From Pseudomonas sp. Irchel 3A7 (lineage in GTDB: Bacteria > Pseudomonadota > Gammaproteobacteria > Pseudomonadales > Pseudomonadaceae), in the NCBI RefSeq assembly GCF_900187565.1, contig NZ_FYED01000007.1:62001-126000 (forward strand): 64,000 nucleotides of DNA. Reading direction: 5' to 3'. The translations under genes and the position numbers were made by a program. The first letter of the stretch is position 1. Every line of letters begins with the position of its first letter. Below the pieces are notes generated by a model that saw nothing but the letters and a program-made list of their open reading frames with translations, was not told the DNA's origin and made no database searches. Shown here one piece after another: positions 1 through 8,470 of the stretch.

Positions 1-347
1 AGAACTTGCCGGTTACTCGCCATGTACTCGAATACCTGCTTCTCCACTCGCGGGTGAATCAACTCCACCGGCCGCCGCCCATTGGGGCACGGCAAGGTCT
101 GGGTAGTGCCGAACAACCGGCAGATCAACGGCCGCTCGTCATACACGGTACAGCCGTTCGGCCCGAGATGGACGCAGTTGAGTTCGTCCATTGCGGCTTC
201 CTGCTCGGCCCGGGTCTTTCGCGGCAGCCGCGACATTTCTTCCGGCGAGGTGGTCACCGGGCCGCAGCAGTCGTGACAGCCGGGCACGCACTCGAAGGAG
301 GGGATCTGCTGGCGCAGTGTGCGAATTTTCTGACTGTTACAGCTCAT
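1..347 (-). CDS. YkgJ-type cysteine-cluster protein, 3' end cut by window edge
   Basis: The minus strand from an ATG at 345-347 reads without a stop to the left edge, so the C-terminus is missing. The visible 115 or so residues carry Cys at 3, 20, 24, 27 and 28 (motif CVPGCHDCCG), followed by NCVHLGPNGC, a Cys in LICRLFGT and another in LPCPNG. This spacing is that of the YkgJ/UPF0153 cysteine-cluster family, thought to bind zinc or an Fe-S cluster; the biological role is unknown. No strong ribosome binding site precedes the ATG, so an alternative start is possible. The gene is divergent from the pauB-like gene at 496. Confidence 0.75.
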   Translation of the reverse strand, partial: MSCNSQKIRTLRQQIPSFECVPGCHDCCGPVTTSPEEMSRLPRKTRAEQEAAMDELNCVHLGPNGCTVYDERPLICRLFGTTQTLPCPNGRRPVELIHPRVEKQVFEYMASNRQV

Positions 348-495
348 TGAGGCGACGACCAAATATCAAGATAGAGCGCAATTCTGAGGCAAAAGCCGCG
401 ATCCAGACAGCGGCAACCGACCAATGTTGCCCATGCGCAAAGGTCCGGCTTATGCTCCGTCAAGTTTTCTAAACACAAGAATCAGGATGACGCGC

Positions 496-1788
496 ATGAA
501 CGCCCGTGCCCAGCACACTGCCTCCTATTACGCCGCCAGCAGCCTGCCGCAGCCAGATTATCCGATGCTCCAAGGCGAAGTGCTGGCCGACGTGTGCGTG
601 GTTGGCGGTGGGTTTTCGGGGTTGAACACGGCGCTGGAACTGGCGGAACGCGGCCTCGGCGTGGTGCTGCTCGAAGCCCGTAAAATCGGTTGGGGCGCCA
701 GCGGGCGCAACGGCGGGCAGCTGATTCGCGGGGTCGGCCACGGCCTGGATCAGTTCACCAACGTTATCGGCGCCGACGGCGTGCGTCAGATGAAACTCAT
801 GGGCCTGGAAGCGGTGGAAATCGTCCGACAGCGAGTCGAGCGTTTTCAGATCCCCTGCGACCTGACCTGGGGTTATTGCGACCTGGCCAACAAGCCCCGC
901 GACCTCGAAGGTTTTGCCGAGGACGCCGAAGAACTGCGCAACCTCGGTTACCGCTACGAAACCCGCCTGCTGCAACCCCATGAAATGCACACCGTGGTGG
1001 GGTCCGACCGTTACGTGGGCGGCCTGATCGACATGGGCTCCGGGCACTTGCATCCACTGAACCTGGCGCTGGGCGAAGCCGCCGCCGCGAAGCAACTGGG
1101 CGCCAGGCTGTTCGAACAGTCAGCCGTCACCCGCATCGATTACGGTTCCGAGGTCAAGGTGCATACCGCCCAAGGCACGGTCCGCGCCAAGACATTGGTA
1201 CTGGGCTGTAATGCCTACCTCAACGAACTCAACCCCGAACTCAGCGGCAAGGTACTGCCCGCCGGCAGCTACATCATCGCCACCGAGCCTTTGAGCGAAG
1301 AACTGGCGCACTCGCTACTGCCGCAGAACATGGCGGTCTGCGATCAACGGGTGGCGCTGGATTACTATCGACTCTCGGCGGACCGCCGCTTGCTGTTCGG
1401 CGGTGCCTGCCATTACTCGGGACGGGACCCGAAAGACATCGCGGCCTATATGCGACCAAAGATGCTGGATGTTTTTCCGCAATTGGGCGACGTGAAGATC
1501 GATTATCAATGGGGCGGCATGATCGGCATCGGCGCCAACCGCCTGCCGCAAATCGGCCGCCTCAAGGACCAGCCGAACGTGTACTACGCCCAGGCTTATT
1601 CCGGGCATGGCGTGAATGCCACGCATCTGGCCGGCAAGTTGCTGGCCGAGGCCATCAGCGGGCAACAGAGCAGTGGTTTCGATCTGTTTGCCAAGGTGCC
1701 GCACATTACCTTTCCGGGCGGCCGGCATTTGCGCTCGCCGTTATTAGCGTTGGGGATGTTGTGGCATCGGTTTAAAGAGTTGGTTTGA
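496..1788 (+). CDS. pauB: FAD-dependent amine oxidoreductase, gamma-glutamylputrescine oxidase type (PauB/PuuB)
   Basis: 430-residue DAO-superfamily flavoprotein. A dinucleotide-binding motif GGGFSG lies at residues 37-42, followed by the FAD-contact stretch GASGRNGGQ typical of PuuB/PauB enzymes, and a C-terminal GHGVN motif. Family members oxidise gamma-glutamyl-polyamines to the aldehyde plus H2O2 in the glutamylation route for putrescine, cadaverine and spermidine breakdown. The ATG at 496 is chosen because AGGA sits eight bases before it; upstream in-frame ATGs at 424 and 487 lack such a site. The aldehyde product would be the substrate of the dehydrogenase at 6741-8234. In P. aeruginosa the equivalent neighbourhood is PA5309 (pauB4) to PA5312 (pauC). 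Which paralogue number this is cannot be settled from sequence alone. Confidence 0.85.
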   Translation: MNARAQHTASYYAASSLPQPDYPMLQGEVLADVCVVGGGFSGLNTALELAERGLGVVLLEARKIGWGASGRNGGQLIRGVGHGLDQFTNVIGADGVRQMKLMGLEAVEIVRQRVERFQIPCDLTWGYCDLANKPRDLEGFAEDAEELRNLGYRYETRLLQPHEMHTVVGSDRYVGGLIDMGSGHLHPLNLALGEAAAAKQLGARLFEQSAVTRIDYGSEVKVHTAQGTVRAKTLVLGCNAYLNELNPELSGKVLPAGSYIIATEPLSEELAHSLLPQNMAVCDQRVALDYYRLSADRRLLFGGACHYSGRDPKDIAAYMRPKMLDVFPQLGDVKIDYQWGGMIGIGANRLPQIGRLKDQPNVYYAQAYSGHGVNATHLAGKLLAEAISGQQSSGFDLFAKVPHITFPGGRHLRSPLLALGMLWHRFKELV

Positions 1789-1814
1789 AGTGACCTGTGC
1801 CCTTACGGGCCTCA

Positions 1815-1901
1815 TCGCGGGCAAGCCCGCTCCCACAACGACCGCGCCGGTCACAAATGTTGAGTACGACGCGAACCCTGTGGGAGCGGGCTTGCCCGCG
1901 A
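1815..1901. repeat. REPIN (inverted pair of REP palindromes, GCGGGCTTGC class)
   Basis: Arm 1815-1836 (TCGCGGGCAAGC…CTCCCAC) and its reverse complement at 1879-1901 flank a non-conserved 42-base spacer. It lies between the convergent pauB-like and DUF1127 genes, the usual location of these elements. Confidence 0.9.
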
Positions 1902-1926
1902 ATGGATCTAATGAACACCACAATGT

Positions 1927-2172
1927 TCAGATCCGCCAAAAGGGCTTCAACCCCTCCTCCCGCGCCTGCTCACGGGTCAGCCCGACATCCTTGAGCTGCT
2001 CGGATGTCAGCGTCAGCAACGCCTTGCGCGTGTGCAGACGATGCCAGAACAGACCCCAACGACTCAGGCCGGACGGCGCGTTGCGCATGTCCGCCTCGCG
2101 TGCATCGTTATCTTGCCCTGCCGCCAGTTCCTGACTGTGTAACGTCAGCCGCACATCGCTCAAGCCGTTCAT
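1927..2172 (-). CDS. DUF1127-domain small protein
   Basis: An 81-residue protein whose C-terminal half (about residues 38-75) carries the DUF1127 pattern: Trp/Leu-rich start, RKALLTLTSEQLKDVGLT, then REQAREEG. Short Arg-rich DUF1127 proteins are known in alphaproteobacteria to bind RNA or affect phosphate, fucose and RNA turnover; the roughly 40-residue N-terminal extension seen here is common in Pseudomonas members, whose function is unknown. The start has a clear AGGAG eight bases upstream. The gene is divergent from the MocR-type regulator at 2352, and the shared spacer holds a strong inverted repeat, so the regulator may control it. Confidence 0.8.
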   Translation of the reverse strand: MNGLSDVRLTLHSQELAAGQDNDAREADMRNAPSGLSRWGLFWHRLHTRKALLTLTSEQLKDVGLTREQAREEGLKPFWRI

Positions 2173-2236
2173 TTTGAATGCTCCTGTTTACTTGGGTAGC
2201 CAGAGCTTTCATGATGCGTGGACGGCGAAAACCATT

Positions 2237-2316
2237 ACAGATCCAACGCATCTGTATTATTTCCATACAGATTGTTCACTTCAGGCTCTGAATCCTGGTT
2301 TTTTCACCCATCTGTA
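2237..2316. promoter_or_regulatory. Candidate MocR operator: four ATCTGTA half-sites
   Basis: The DUF1127/MocR spacer contains ATCTGTAT (2250-2257) and its exact inverse ATACAGAT (2265-2272) separated by seven bases, plus a further ACAGAT at 2237-2242 and ATCTGTA at 2310-2316. MocR/GabR-type regulators bind combinations of direct and inverted half-sites of this kind. Seen directly as a repeat; assignment to the neighbouring regulator is inferred. Confidence 0.6.
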
Positions 2317-2351
2317 CTGGTTAGCCGAATCACTTGCCTCGAGACTGCGCC

Positions 2352-3785
2352 ATGACCCTTTACGTCAACCTCGCTGAACTGCTCGGCACGCGTATCGAAC
2401 AGGGCTTCTATCGCCCCGGCGACCGGCTGCCGTCGGTACGGGCGCTGAGCGTCGAACATGGCGTCAGCCTGAGTACGGTGCAGCAGGCCTACCGCGTGCT
2501 GGAAGACAGCGGACTGGCCACGCCAAGGCCTAAATCCGGGTATTTCGTGCCGGTGAGTCGCCAATTACCGGAGCTGCCGGCGGTGGGTCGCCCGGCGCAG
2601 CGGCCTGTGGATATCTCGCAATGGGATCAGGTGCTGGAGTTGATTCGCGCGGTGCCGCGCAAGGATGTGGTGCAATTGGGTCGCGGCATGCCGGACATCA
2701 CCACCCCCACCCTCAAGCCCCTGCTACGCGGCCTGGCGCAGCTCAGTCGTCGGCAAGACATGCCTGGCCTGTATTACGACAACATTCACGGCAACCTCGA
2801 ACTGCGTGTACAGATCGCCCGGCTGATGCTCGATTCCGGTTGCCAGCTGAGCCCCGGTGACCTGGTGGTTACGACCGGCTGCCACGAAGCGTTATCTACC
2901 AGCATCCGCTCCATCTGCGAACCGGGGGATATCGTGGCCGTGGACTCGCCGAGCTTTCATGGCGCCATGCAAACCCTCAAGGGCCTGGGCATGAAAGCCC
3001 TGGAAATCCCTACCGACCCGCTCACCGGGATCAGCCTCGATGCACTTGAACTGGCCCTGGAACAATGGCCGATCAAGGTCATACAGTTGACGCCCAACTG
3101 CAACAACCCGCTGGGCTACATCATGCCGGAGTCGCGCAAACGCGCGTTGTTGATGCTCGCACAGCGTTTCGACGTGGCGATCATCGAAGACGATGTGTAT
3201 GGCGAATTGGCCTACACCTACCCGCGCCCACGCACGATCAAATCCTTCGACGAAGACGGCCGCGTCCTGCTCTGCAGTTCATTTTCCAAGACCCTTGCCC
3301 CCGGCCTGCGCATTGGCTGGGTCGCACCCGGTCGCTATCTGGAACGCGTGCTGCACATGAAATACATCAGCACCGGCTCCACCGCGCCACAACCGCAGAT
3401 TGCCATCGCCGAGTTCCTCAAGGGTGGTCACTTCGAACCGCATTTGCGGCGGATGCGCACGCAATACCAACGCAATCGCGACGCGATGATCGATTGGGTC
3501 ACCCGCTATTTCCCCGCCGGCACTCGCGCCAGCCGCCCGCAAGGCAGTTTCATGTTGTGGGTTGAACTGCCTGAAGGCTTTGACACCCTGAGACTGAATC
3601 GCGCCTTGCACGATCAGGGCGTACAGATTGCCGTGGGCAGCATATTTTCCGCTTCGGGCAAGTACCGTAACTGTCTGCGTATGAACTACGCTGCCAAACC
3701 AACGGCACAGATTGAAGAAGCCGTGCGCAAGGTCGGTGCCGCCGCCATCAAGCTGCTGGCGGAAACCGACTGGCTGACCGACTGA
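2352..3785 (+). CDS. MocR/GabR-type regulator: GntR winged helix fused to aminotransferase fold
   Basis: 477 residues. The N-terminal ~70 residues are a GntR winged helix (PGDRLPSVRALSVEHGVSLSTV), joined to a fold-type I aminotransferase-like domain from about residue 105. The PLP-binding lysine is K313 in the motif SSFSKTLAPG, preceded by PNCNNPLG and IIEDDVYGE, so cofactor binding should be intact. MocR proteins sense PLP adducts of amines or amino acids and usually regulate a divergent gene and themselves. The ATG at 2352 is preferred over a TTG six codons earlier. The effector is unknown; GABA, taurine, ectoine and pyridoxal regulators all share this architecture. Repeated ATCTGTA sites in the upstream spacer are its likely operator. 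Confidence 0.88.
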   Translation: MTLYVNLAELLGTRIEQGFYRPGDRLPSVRALSVEHGVSLSTVQQAYRVLEDSGLATPRPKSGYFVPVSRQLPELPAVGRPAQRPVDISQWDQVLELIRAVPRKDVVQLGRGMPDITTPTLKPLLRGLAQLSRRQDMPGLYYDNIHGNLELRVQIARLMLDSGCQLSPGDLVVTTGCHEALSTSIRSICEPGDIVAVDSPSFHGAMQTLKGLGMKALEIPTDPLTGISLDALELALEQWPIKVIQLTPNCNNPLGYIMPESRKRALLMLAQRFDVAIIEDDVYGELAYTYPRPRTIKSFDEDGRVLLCSSFSKTLAPGLRIGWVAPGRYLERVLHMKYISTGSTAPQPQIAIAEFLKGGHFEPHLRRMRTQYQRNRDAMIDWVTRYFPAGTRASRPQGSFMLWVELPEGFDTLRLNRALHDQGVQIAVGSIFSASGKYRNCLRMNYAAKPTAQIEEAVRKVGAAAIKLLAETDWLTD

Positions 3786-3842
3786 CCTTTCTGAAGAGTC
3801 CAGCGTCCATATGCCAACACCCGCCAATCGGAACGATCCCAC

Positions 3843-5411
3843 GTGAGAGTCAGACAGCCCCTGCTTGCTCTGGTGTTACTTGCTTCGTTCCTTGGCGGCT
3901 GCGCCAGTTTCGATGTGCAGCGCCAACCGAGCCAGGCGCTGCCGGCGAGCGCTTCGGCATTCGGCCGCTCAGTCCAGGCCCAGGCGGCCCCCCATGAAGG
4001 GAAATCCGGCTTTCGGCTGCTGTCCGACAGCACCGAAGCCTTCACCGCCCGCGCCGAACTGATCCGCAACGCCCAAGGCAGCCTCGATCTGCAGTACTAC
4101 ATCGTCCATGACGGCGTCAGCACGCGAATGCTGGTAGAGGAACTGCTCAAGGCCGCCGACCGCGGTGTGAGGGTGCGCATTCTCCTCGATGACACCACCA
4201 GCGACGGCCTGGACCGCACCATCGCCACCCTTGCGGCACATCCACAGATTCAGATTCGCGTGTTCAACCCCCTGCATCTGGGGCGCAGCACCGGCGTGAC
4301 GCGCACCATGGGCCGCCTGTTCAACCTGTCGCAGCAACACCGGCGCATGCACAACAAACTGTGGCTGGCGGACAACAGCATGGCTATCGTCGGCGGGCGA
4401 AATCTGGGGGATGAGTATTTCGATGCCGAGCCGAATCTGAATTTCACGGATATCGACATACTCGGCGTCGGCCCCGTCGCCGAGCAGCTGGGTCACAGTT
4501 TCGACCAATACTGGAACAGCGCCTTGAGCAAGCCGGTCGAGCAGTTCCTGTCGAGCAAACCGACCGCACAGGACCTGCAAAACACCCGCACGCGGCTGGA
4601 AGAATCCCTGGAGGAGTCTCGCAAACAGAACCACGCGCTGTTTCAACAGTTGATGAAGTTCGCCACCGACCCGCGCCTGGATATCTGGCGCAAGGAGCTG
4701 ATCTGGGCCTGGAACCAGGCGTTGTGGGATGCGCCGAGCAAGGTGCTGGCGGACGGCGAGCCAGACCCGCAGTTGCTGCTGACCACCCAGTTGGCACCCG
4801 AACTCAACGGCGTCAGCAAAGAGCTGGTGATGGTCTCGGCTTACTTCGTGCCGGGCCAGCCGGGGCTGGTGTACCTGACCGGCCGTGCCGATTCCGGCGT
4901 ATCGGTGCGATTGCTGACAAACTCACTGGAAGCCACCGACGTACCGGCGGTGCATGGCGGCTATGCACCGTATCGCAAGGCCCTGCTGGAGCATGGCGTG
5001 CAACTCTATGAATTGCGTCGCCAGCCCGGCGACGAAAGCGGCAGCGGACCTCGCCTGTTTTCGCGACGATCCTATGGCGAATCCGATTCCAGCCTGCACA
5101 GCAAGGCGATCATCTTCGACCAGCAGAAGTCCTTCATCGGCTCATTCAACTTCGACCCGCGTTCGGTACTGTGGAACACCGAAGTCGGGGTGCTGGTGGA
5201 CAGCCCGGAACTGGCGGCCCGCGTCCGCGAACTGGCGTTGGAAGGCATGGCGCCGTCCCTGAGTTATCAAGCGCGGCTGGAGAATGGCCAAGTCGTCTGG
5301 ACCACCGAAGACGACGGCAAAATGCACACCCTGACCAAGGAACCAGGCAGTTGGTGGCGGCGCTTCAATGCCTGGCTGAGCGACACGGTGGGACTCGAGC
5401 AAATGCTTTAA
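3843..5411 (+). CDS. Phospholipase D / cardiolipin synthase-like lipoprotein (ClsC-like)
   Basis: 522 residues starting at a GTG; a hydrophobic signal ending in the lipobox LGGC predicts a lipoprotein. Two HKD (HxKxxxxD) motifs are present: H170 in HNKLWLAD followed by GGRN, and H419 in HSKAIIFD followed by GSFNFDPRS. Two HKD motifs make one phosphatidyltransferase active site, and the length and layout fit the ClsC/YmdC branch of cardiolipin synthases better than secreted lipases. Expected role: cardiolipin synthesis or phospholipid remodelling at the cell envelope. Its 3' end overlaps that of the convergent MFS gene by four bases. The GTG start has only a weak ribosome binding site but is the only one that retains the full signal peptide. 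Confidence 0.85.
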   Translation: MRVRQPLLALVLLASFLGGCASFDVQRQPSQALPASASAFGRSVQAQAAPHEGKSGFRLLSDSTEAFTARAELIRNAQGSLDLQYYIVHDGVSTRMLVEELLKAADRGVRVRILLDDTTSDGLDRTIATLAAHPQIQIRVFNPLHLGRSTGVTRTMGRLFNLSQQHRRMHNKLWLADNSMAIVGGRNLGDEYFDAEPNLNFTDIDILGVGPVAEQLGHSFDQYWNSALSKPVEQFLSSKPTAQDLQNTRTRLEESLEESRKQNHALFQQLMKFATDPRLDIWRKELIWAWNQALWDAPSKVLADGEPDPQLLLTTQLAPELNGVSKELVMVSAYFVPGQPGLVYLTGRADSGVSVRLLTNSLEATDVPAVHGGYAPYRKALLEHGVQLYELRRQPGDESGSGPRLFSRRSYGESDSSLHSKAIIFDQQKSFIGSFNFDPRSVLWNTEVGVLVDSPELAARVRELALEGMAPSLSYQARLENGQVVWTTEDDGKMHTLTKEPGSWWRRFNAWLSDTVGLEQML

Positions 5412-6553
5412 GCCGGTTCGGCAACCGCGCCAAACGCTCCCTGGCGCGACACAAGTATCACCAGGCCAAACGCACCTGCCGCCATCAGCAACGGCAACGC
5501 ATGCCCGCTGATCCACTGGCTGCCGGCACCGGCGATCAACGGCCCGAGCAGGCAACCGATACCCCACAGTTGCGCGATGTGTGCGTTGGCCCGAACCAGC
5601 GCATCGTCACGATAACGCTCGCCGATCAGGATCAGGGACAAGGTAAACAAACCGCCGGCACTGGCGCCGAACAGCACCCACAGCGGCCAGATCAGCAGCG
5701 TGTCGATCAGCAACGGAATCGCCAGACTCGACACCAGCAAAACCATCGCACACCACGTGAACAATGCACGACGCGACATGCGATCCGCCAGCGCACCGAT
5801 CGGCAATTGCAGCAAGGCATCCCCCACCACCACCGTACTGACCATCGCCAAGGCGATTTCCGTGGTGAAACCCTGACGCAAGCAGTACACCGGCAGCAAT
5901 GTCAGGATCATCGCTTCGAACGCCGCGAACAGCGACACTGCCCAGGCAATCGCCGGCAAGCCACGACAGAACGTCAGCAAATCACCGAAGGTCACGCTGC
6001 AGGCCTCGCTGCTGGGCGCGCCACTGCGGCCCAATAACAGAAACGGTGCCGCCACCAGCAAACCGACCCCGACCCAGAAGCCATAATCGTGCTCGGTGCC
6101 CAGGACACCCAGCAGAATCGGCCCGGCCAATTGACTCAGCGCGTAGCTGCTGCCGTAGAGCGCCACCAGCCGTCCGCGCCATTCTTCGACCACCAGCTGG
6201 TTGATCCAGCTTTCGCCAAGGATGAACACCAGGGTCAGCACCACGCCGATCATCAAGCGCAGCACCAGCCAGATCGGATAGCTCGGCATCAACGCCAGCA
6301 AACCGATGGACACCGCCCCGCCCCACAGGCACAGGCGCATCAGATTGGCCGTGCCGAGACGTGCCGCCAGATGACTGGAGATCTTCGCCCCCAGTAAAAC
6401 GCCAATGGCCGGCATCGCCGCCATCACACCAATGGCAAACGAGCCGTAACCCCAGCTTTCCAGGCGAAACGACACCAGCGGCATGCTGACACCCAGGGCC
6501 AGGCCGACACTCAAGACAGACGCCAACACGGCGAAATACGTCGCCCAACGCAT
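5408..6553 (-). CDS. MFS transporter
   Basis: 381 residues with about twelve hydrophobic segments and an MFS loop-type motif (ADRMSRRALF) between two of them. The start at 6551-6553 has AGGAG eight bases upstream. The overall pattern fits the Pseudomonas PA5311-like sugar/drug permease family (YcaD-like), for which no substrate is established. It follows the aldehyde dehydrogenase gene on the same strand, but a REPIN lies between them, so co-transcription is uncertain. It converges with, and overlaps by four bases, the phospholipase D gene. A role in polyamine or amine transport would be inference from context only. Confidence 0.8.
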   Translation of the reverse strand: MRWATYFAVLASVLSVGLALGVSMPLVSFRLESWGYGSFAIGVMAAMPAIGVLLGAKISSHLAARLGTANLMRLCLWGGAVSIGLLALMPSYPIWLVLRLMIGVVLTLVFILGESWINQLVVEEWRGRLVALYGSSYALSQLAGPILLGVLGTEHDYGFWVGVGLLVAAPFLLLGRSGAPSSEACSVTFGDLLTFCRGLPAIAWAVSLFAAFEAMILTLLPVYCLRQGFTTEIALAMVSTVVVGDALLQLPIGALADRMSRRALFTWCAMVLLVSSLAIPLLIDTLLIWPLWVLFGASAGGLFTLSLILIGERYRDDALVRANAHIAQLWGIGCLLGPLIAGAGSQWISGHALPLLMAAGAFGLVILVSRQGAFGAVAEPA

Positions 6554-6596
6554 GTTCCACGCTCCTGTGGATAATTTTATGCACAACACAAAACAC

Positions 6597-6686
6597 TGTG
6601 GGAGCGAGCCTGCTCGCGAAGACGGAGCAACATTCAACATTGACGTCGACTGTTATACCGCTTTCGCGAGCAGGCTCGCTCCCACA
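6597..6686. repeat. REPIN (GCGAGCCTGCTCGC class)
   Basis: Arm 6597-6619 (TGTGGGAGCGAG…CTCGCGA) and its inverse 6664-6686. Lies between the tandem aldehyde dehydrogenase and MFS genes. Confidence 0.9.
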
Positions 6687-6740
6687 GGGGATCTGCGTCG
6701 TTTGGGATGCCTGCTTTTACAGCAGGCTCCCGTTAACGGC

Positions 6741-8234
6741 TTACAACTTGATCCAGGTCGCCTTCAGCTCGGTGTACTTGTCGAACGCGTGCAGCGACTT
6801 GTCGCGGCCGTTGCCGGACTGCTTGAAGCCACCGAACGGTGCCGTCATGTCGCCGCCATCGTACTGGTTGACCCACACGCTACCGGCACGCAGTGCCCTG
6901 GCGGTCAGGTGAGCCTTGGAGATGTCCTTGGTCCACACGGCCGCGGCGAGGCCGTAAGGCGTGTCGTTGGCAATCGCAATGGCTTCTTCGGCGGTATCGA
7001 AAGCGATGACCGACAACACAGGTCCGAAGATTTCTTCCTGGGCGATTTTCATCGCGTTGCTCACGCCATCGAAAATCGTCGGCTCGACGTAGGTGCCTCC
7101 GGTTTCCTGGAGGGTACGCTTGCCACCGGCCACCAGTTTGGCGCCGTCCGCGTGACCGGATTCGATGTAGGACAGCACGGTGTTCATCTGCTGGGTATCC
7201 ACCAGCGCACCGACATTGGTCGCCGGGTCCAACGGGTTACCTGGCTTCCAGGCTTTCAGGGCCTCGATCACCAGCGGCAGGAATTTATCCTTGATGGAGC
7301 GCTCCACCAGCAGGCGCGAGCCGGCGGTGCAGACTTCACCCTGGTTGAAGGCGATGGCGCCAGCCGCCGCTTCGGCCGCTGCTTGAAGGTCCGGAGCATC
7401 GGCGAACACAATGTTCGGGCTTTTGCCGCCGGCTTCCAGCCAAACGCGCTTCATGTTCGACTCGCCGGAGTAGATCAGCAGCTGCTTGGCGATCTTGGTC
7501 GAACCGGTGAACACCAGGGTGTCGACGTCGTTATGCAGAGCCAAGGCCTTGCCGACGGTGTGACCGTAGCCCGGCAGCACGTTCAGCACGCCTTTCGGAA
7601 TACCGGCTTCAACGGCCAGTGCTGCGATACGGATGGCGGTCAGGGGAGATTTTTCCGACGGCTTGAGGATCACCGAGTTACCGGTCGACAGCGCAGGACC
7701 CAGCTTCCAGCACGCCATCATCAACGGGAAGTTCCACGGCACGATGGCGCCGACTACGCCGACCGGCTCACGGGTCACCAGACCCAATTGATCGTGCGGG
7801 GTAGCCGCCACTTCGTCGTAGATCTTGTCGATGGCTTCTCCGCTCCAGCTCAGGGCTTGTGCCGCGCCGGGAACGTCGATGTACAGGGAGTCGCTGATCG
7901 GCTTGCCCATGTCCAGGGTTTCAAGCAGTGCCAGCTCCTCGGCGTGCTGTTTCAGCAGGCCGGCGAAACGGATCATCGCGGATTTGCGTTTGGTCGGCGC
8001 CAGGCGCGACCAGACACCCGAATTAAAGGTGGCGCGAGCATTTTCTACAGCGCGCTGGGCGTCGGCGGCGTCACAGCTGGCAATCTTGCCCAGCAGACGG
8101 CCATCGACCGGGCTGATGCACTCGAAGGTCTCGCCGGAGACGGCATCGGTGTACTCGCCATTGAGGTAAGCACGGCCTTCGATCTTCAGATCGCGAGCCT
8201 TTTGTTCCCAGTCGGCACGAGTCAGGGTGGTCAT
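6741..8234 (-). CDS. pauC: NAD(P)+-dependent aldehyde dehydrogenase, PauC/KauB/PuuC type
   Basis: 497 residues, full length for the ALDH superfamily. The catalytic Cys is C302 in GEVCTAGSR and the general base E267 in LEAGGKSPN; NAD-binding motifs PWNFP (166-170) and FTGSTKIAK are intact. By similarity it oxidises gamma-glutamyl-gamma-aminobutyraldehyde and related omega-amino aldehydes in polyamine catabolism; such enzymes are broad-specificity. The start is backed by GAGGAG nine bases upstream. In P. aeruginosa this gene (PA5312) is next to a transaminase (PA5313) which is absent here. The divergent spacer to the cupin gene holds a palindrome resembling the PuuR/PauR operator. Confidence 0.88.
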   Translation of the reverse strand: MTTLTRADWEQKARDLKIEGRAYLNGEYTDAVSGETFECISPVDGRLLGKIASCDAADAQRAVENARATFNSGVWSRLAPTKRKSAMIRFAGLLKQHAEELALLETLDMGKPISDSLYIDVPGAAQALSWSGEAIDKIYDEVAATPHDQLGLVTREPVGVVGAIVPWNFPLMMACWKLGPALSTGNSVILKPSEKSPLTAIRIAALAVEAGIPKGVLNVLPGYGHTVGKALALHNDVDTLVFTGSTKIAKQLLIYSGESNMKRVWLEAGGKSPNIVFADAPDLQAAAEAAAGAIAFNQGEVCTAGSRLLVERSIKDKFLPLVIEALKAWKPGNPLDPATNVGALVDTQQMNTVLSYIESGHADGAKLVAGGKRTLQETGGTYVEPTIFDGVSNAMKIAQEEIFGPVLSVIAFDTAEEAIAIANDTPYGLAAAVWTKDISKAHLTARALRAGSVWVNQYDGGDMTAPFGGFKQSGNGRDKSLHAFDKYTELKATWIKL

Positions 8235-8400
8235 TCGAGTGTCCTCCTCTTATTGAATACGACACCCGCGTTCTTCGCGGGCGCTGTCAGGAATTCTGCC
8301 CGGGCCAGCCTGCTATTCGGCCAAGGGCAACCATCACCCTAAACCAGCGGCAGGTGAAGTTTCAATATATTTGACATAAGGCTGGCAAACGGCCTTGCGA

Positions 8401-8418
8401 TGTTCATTTTAATAAACA
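8401..8418. promoter_or_regulatory. Candidate PauR/PuuR operator palindrome
   Basis: TGTTCATTTTAATAAACA is an imperfect palindrome (seven of nine pairs). Its complementary strand contains AAAATGAACA, which matches the 3' part of the PuuR recognition sequence of E. coli as I recall it (ending ATAATGAACA). It sits in the divergent spacer between pauC and the cupin gene. The palindrome is seen; the regulator is inferred. Confidence 0.5.
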
Positions 8419-8470
8419 TAGACTTTGACAACAGTCACCACTCGCACCGCAATGACGGGGGAATACAACA

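Noticed and set aside
6483..8342. A 619-codon open frame on the plus strand opposite pauC
   Set aside because: Antisense to the well-conserved aldehyde dehydrogenase, with repeated Arg/Gln/Gly content and no domain; it also runs through a REPIN.
8380..8400. A sigma-54-like GG/GC element (TGGCAAACGGCCTTGC) upstream of the cupin gene
   Set aside because: The GG to GC spacing is one base too long, so it is not a valid -24/-12 promoter.
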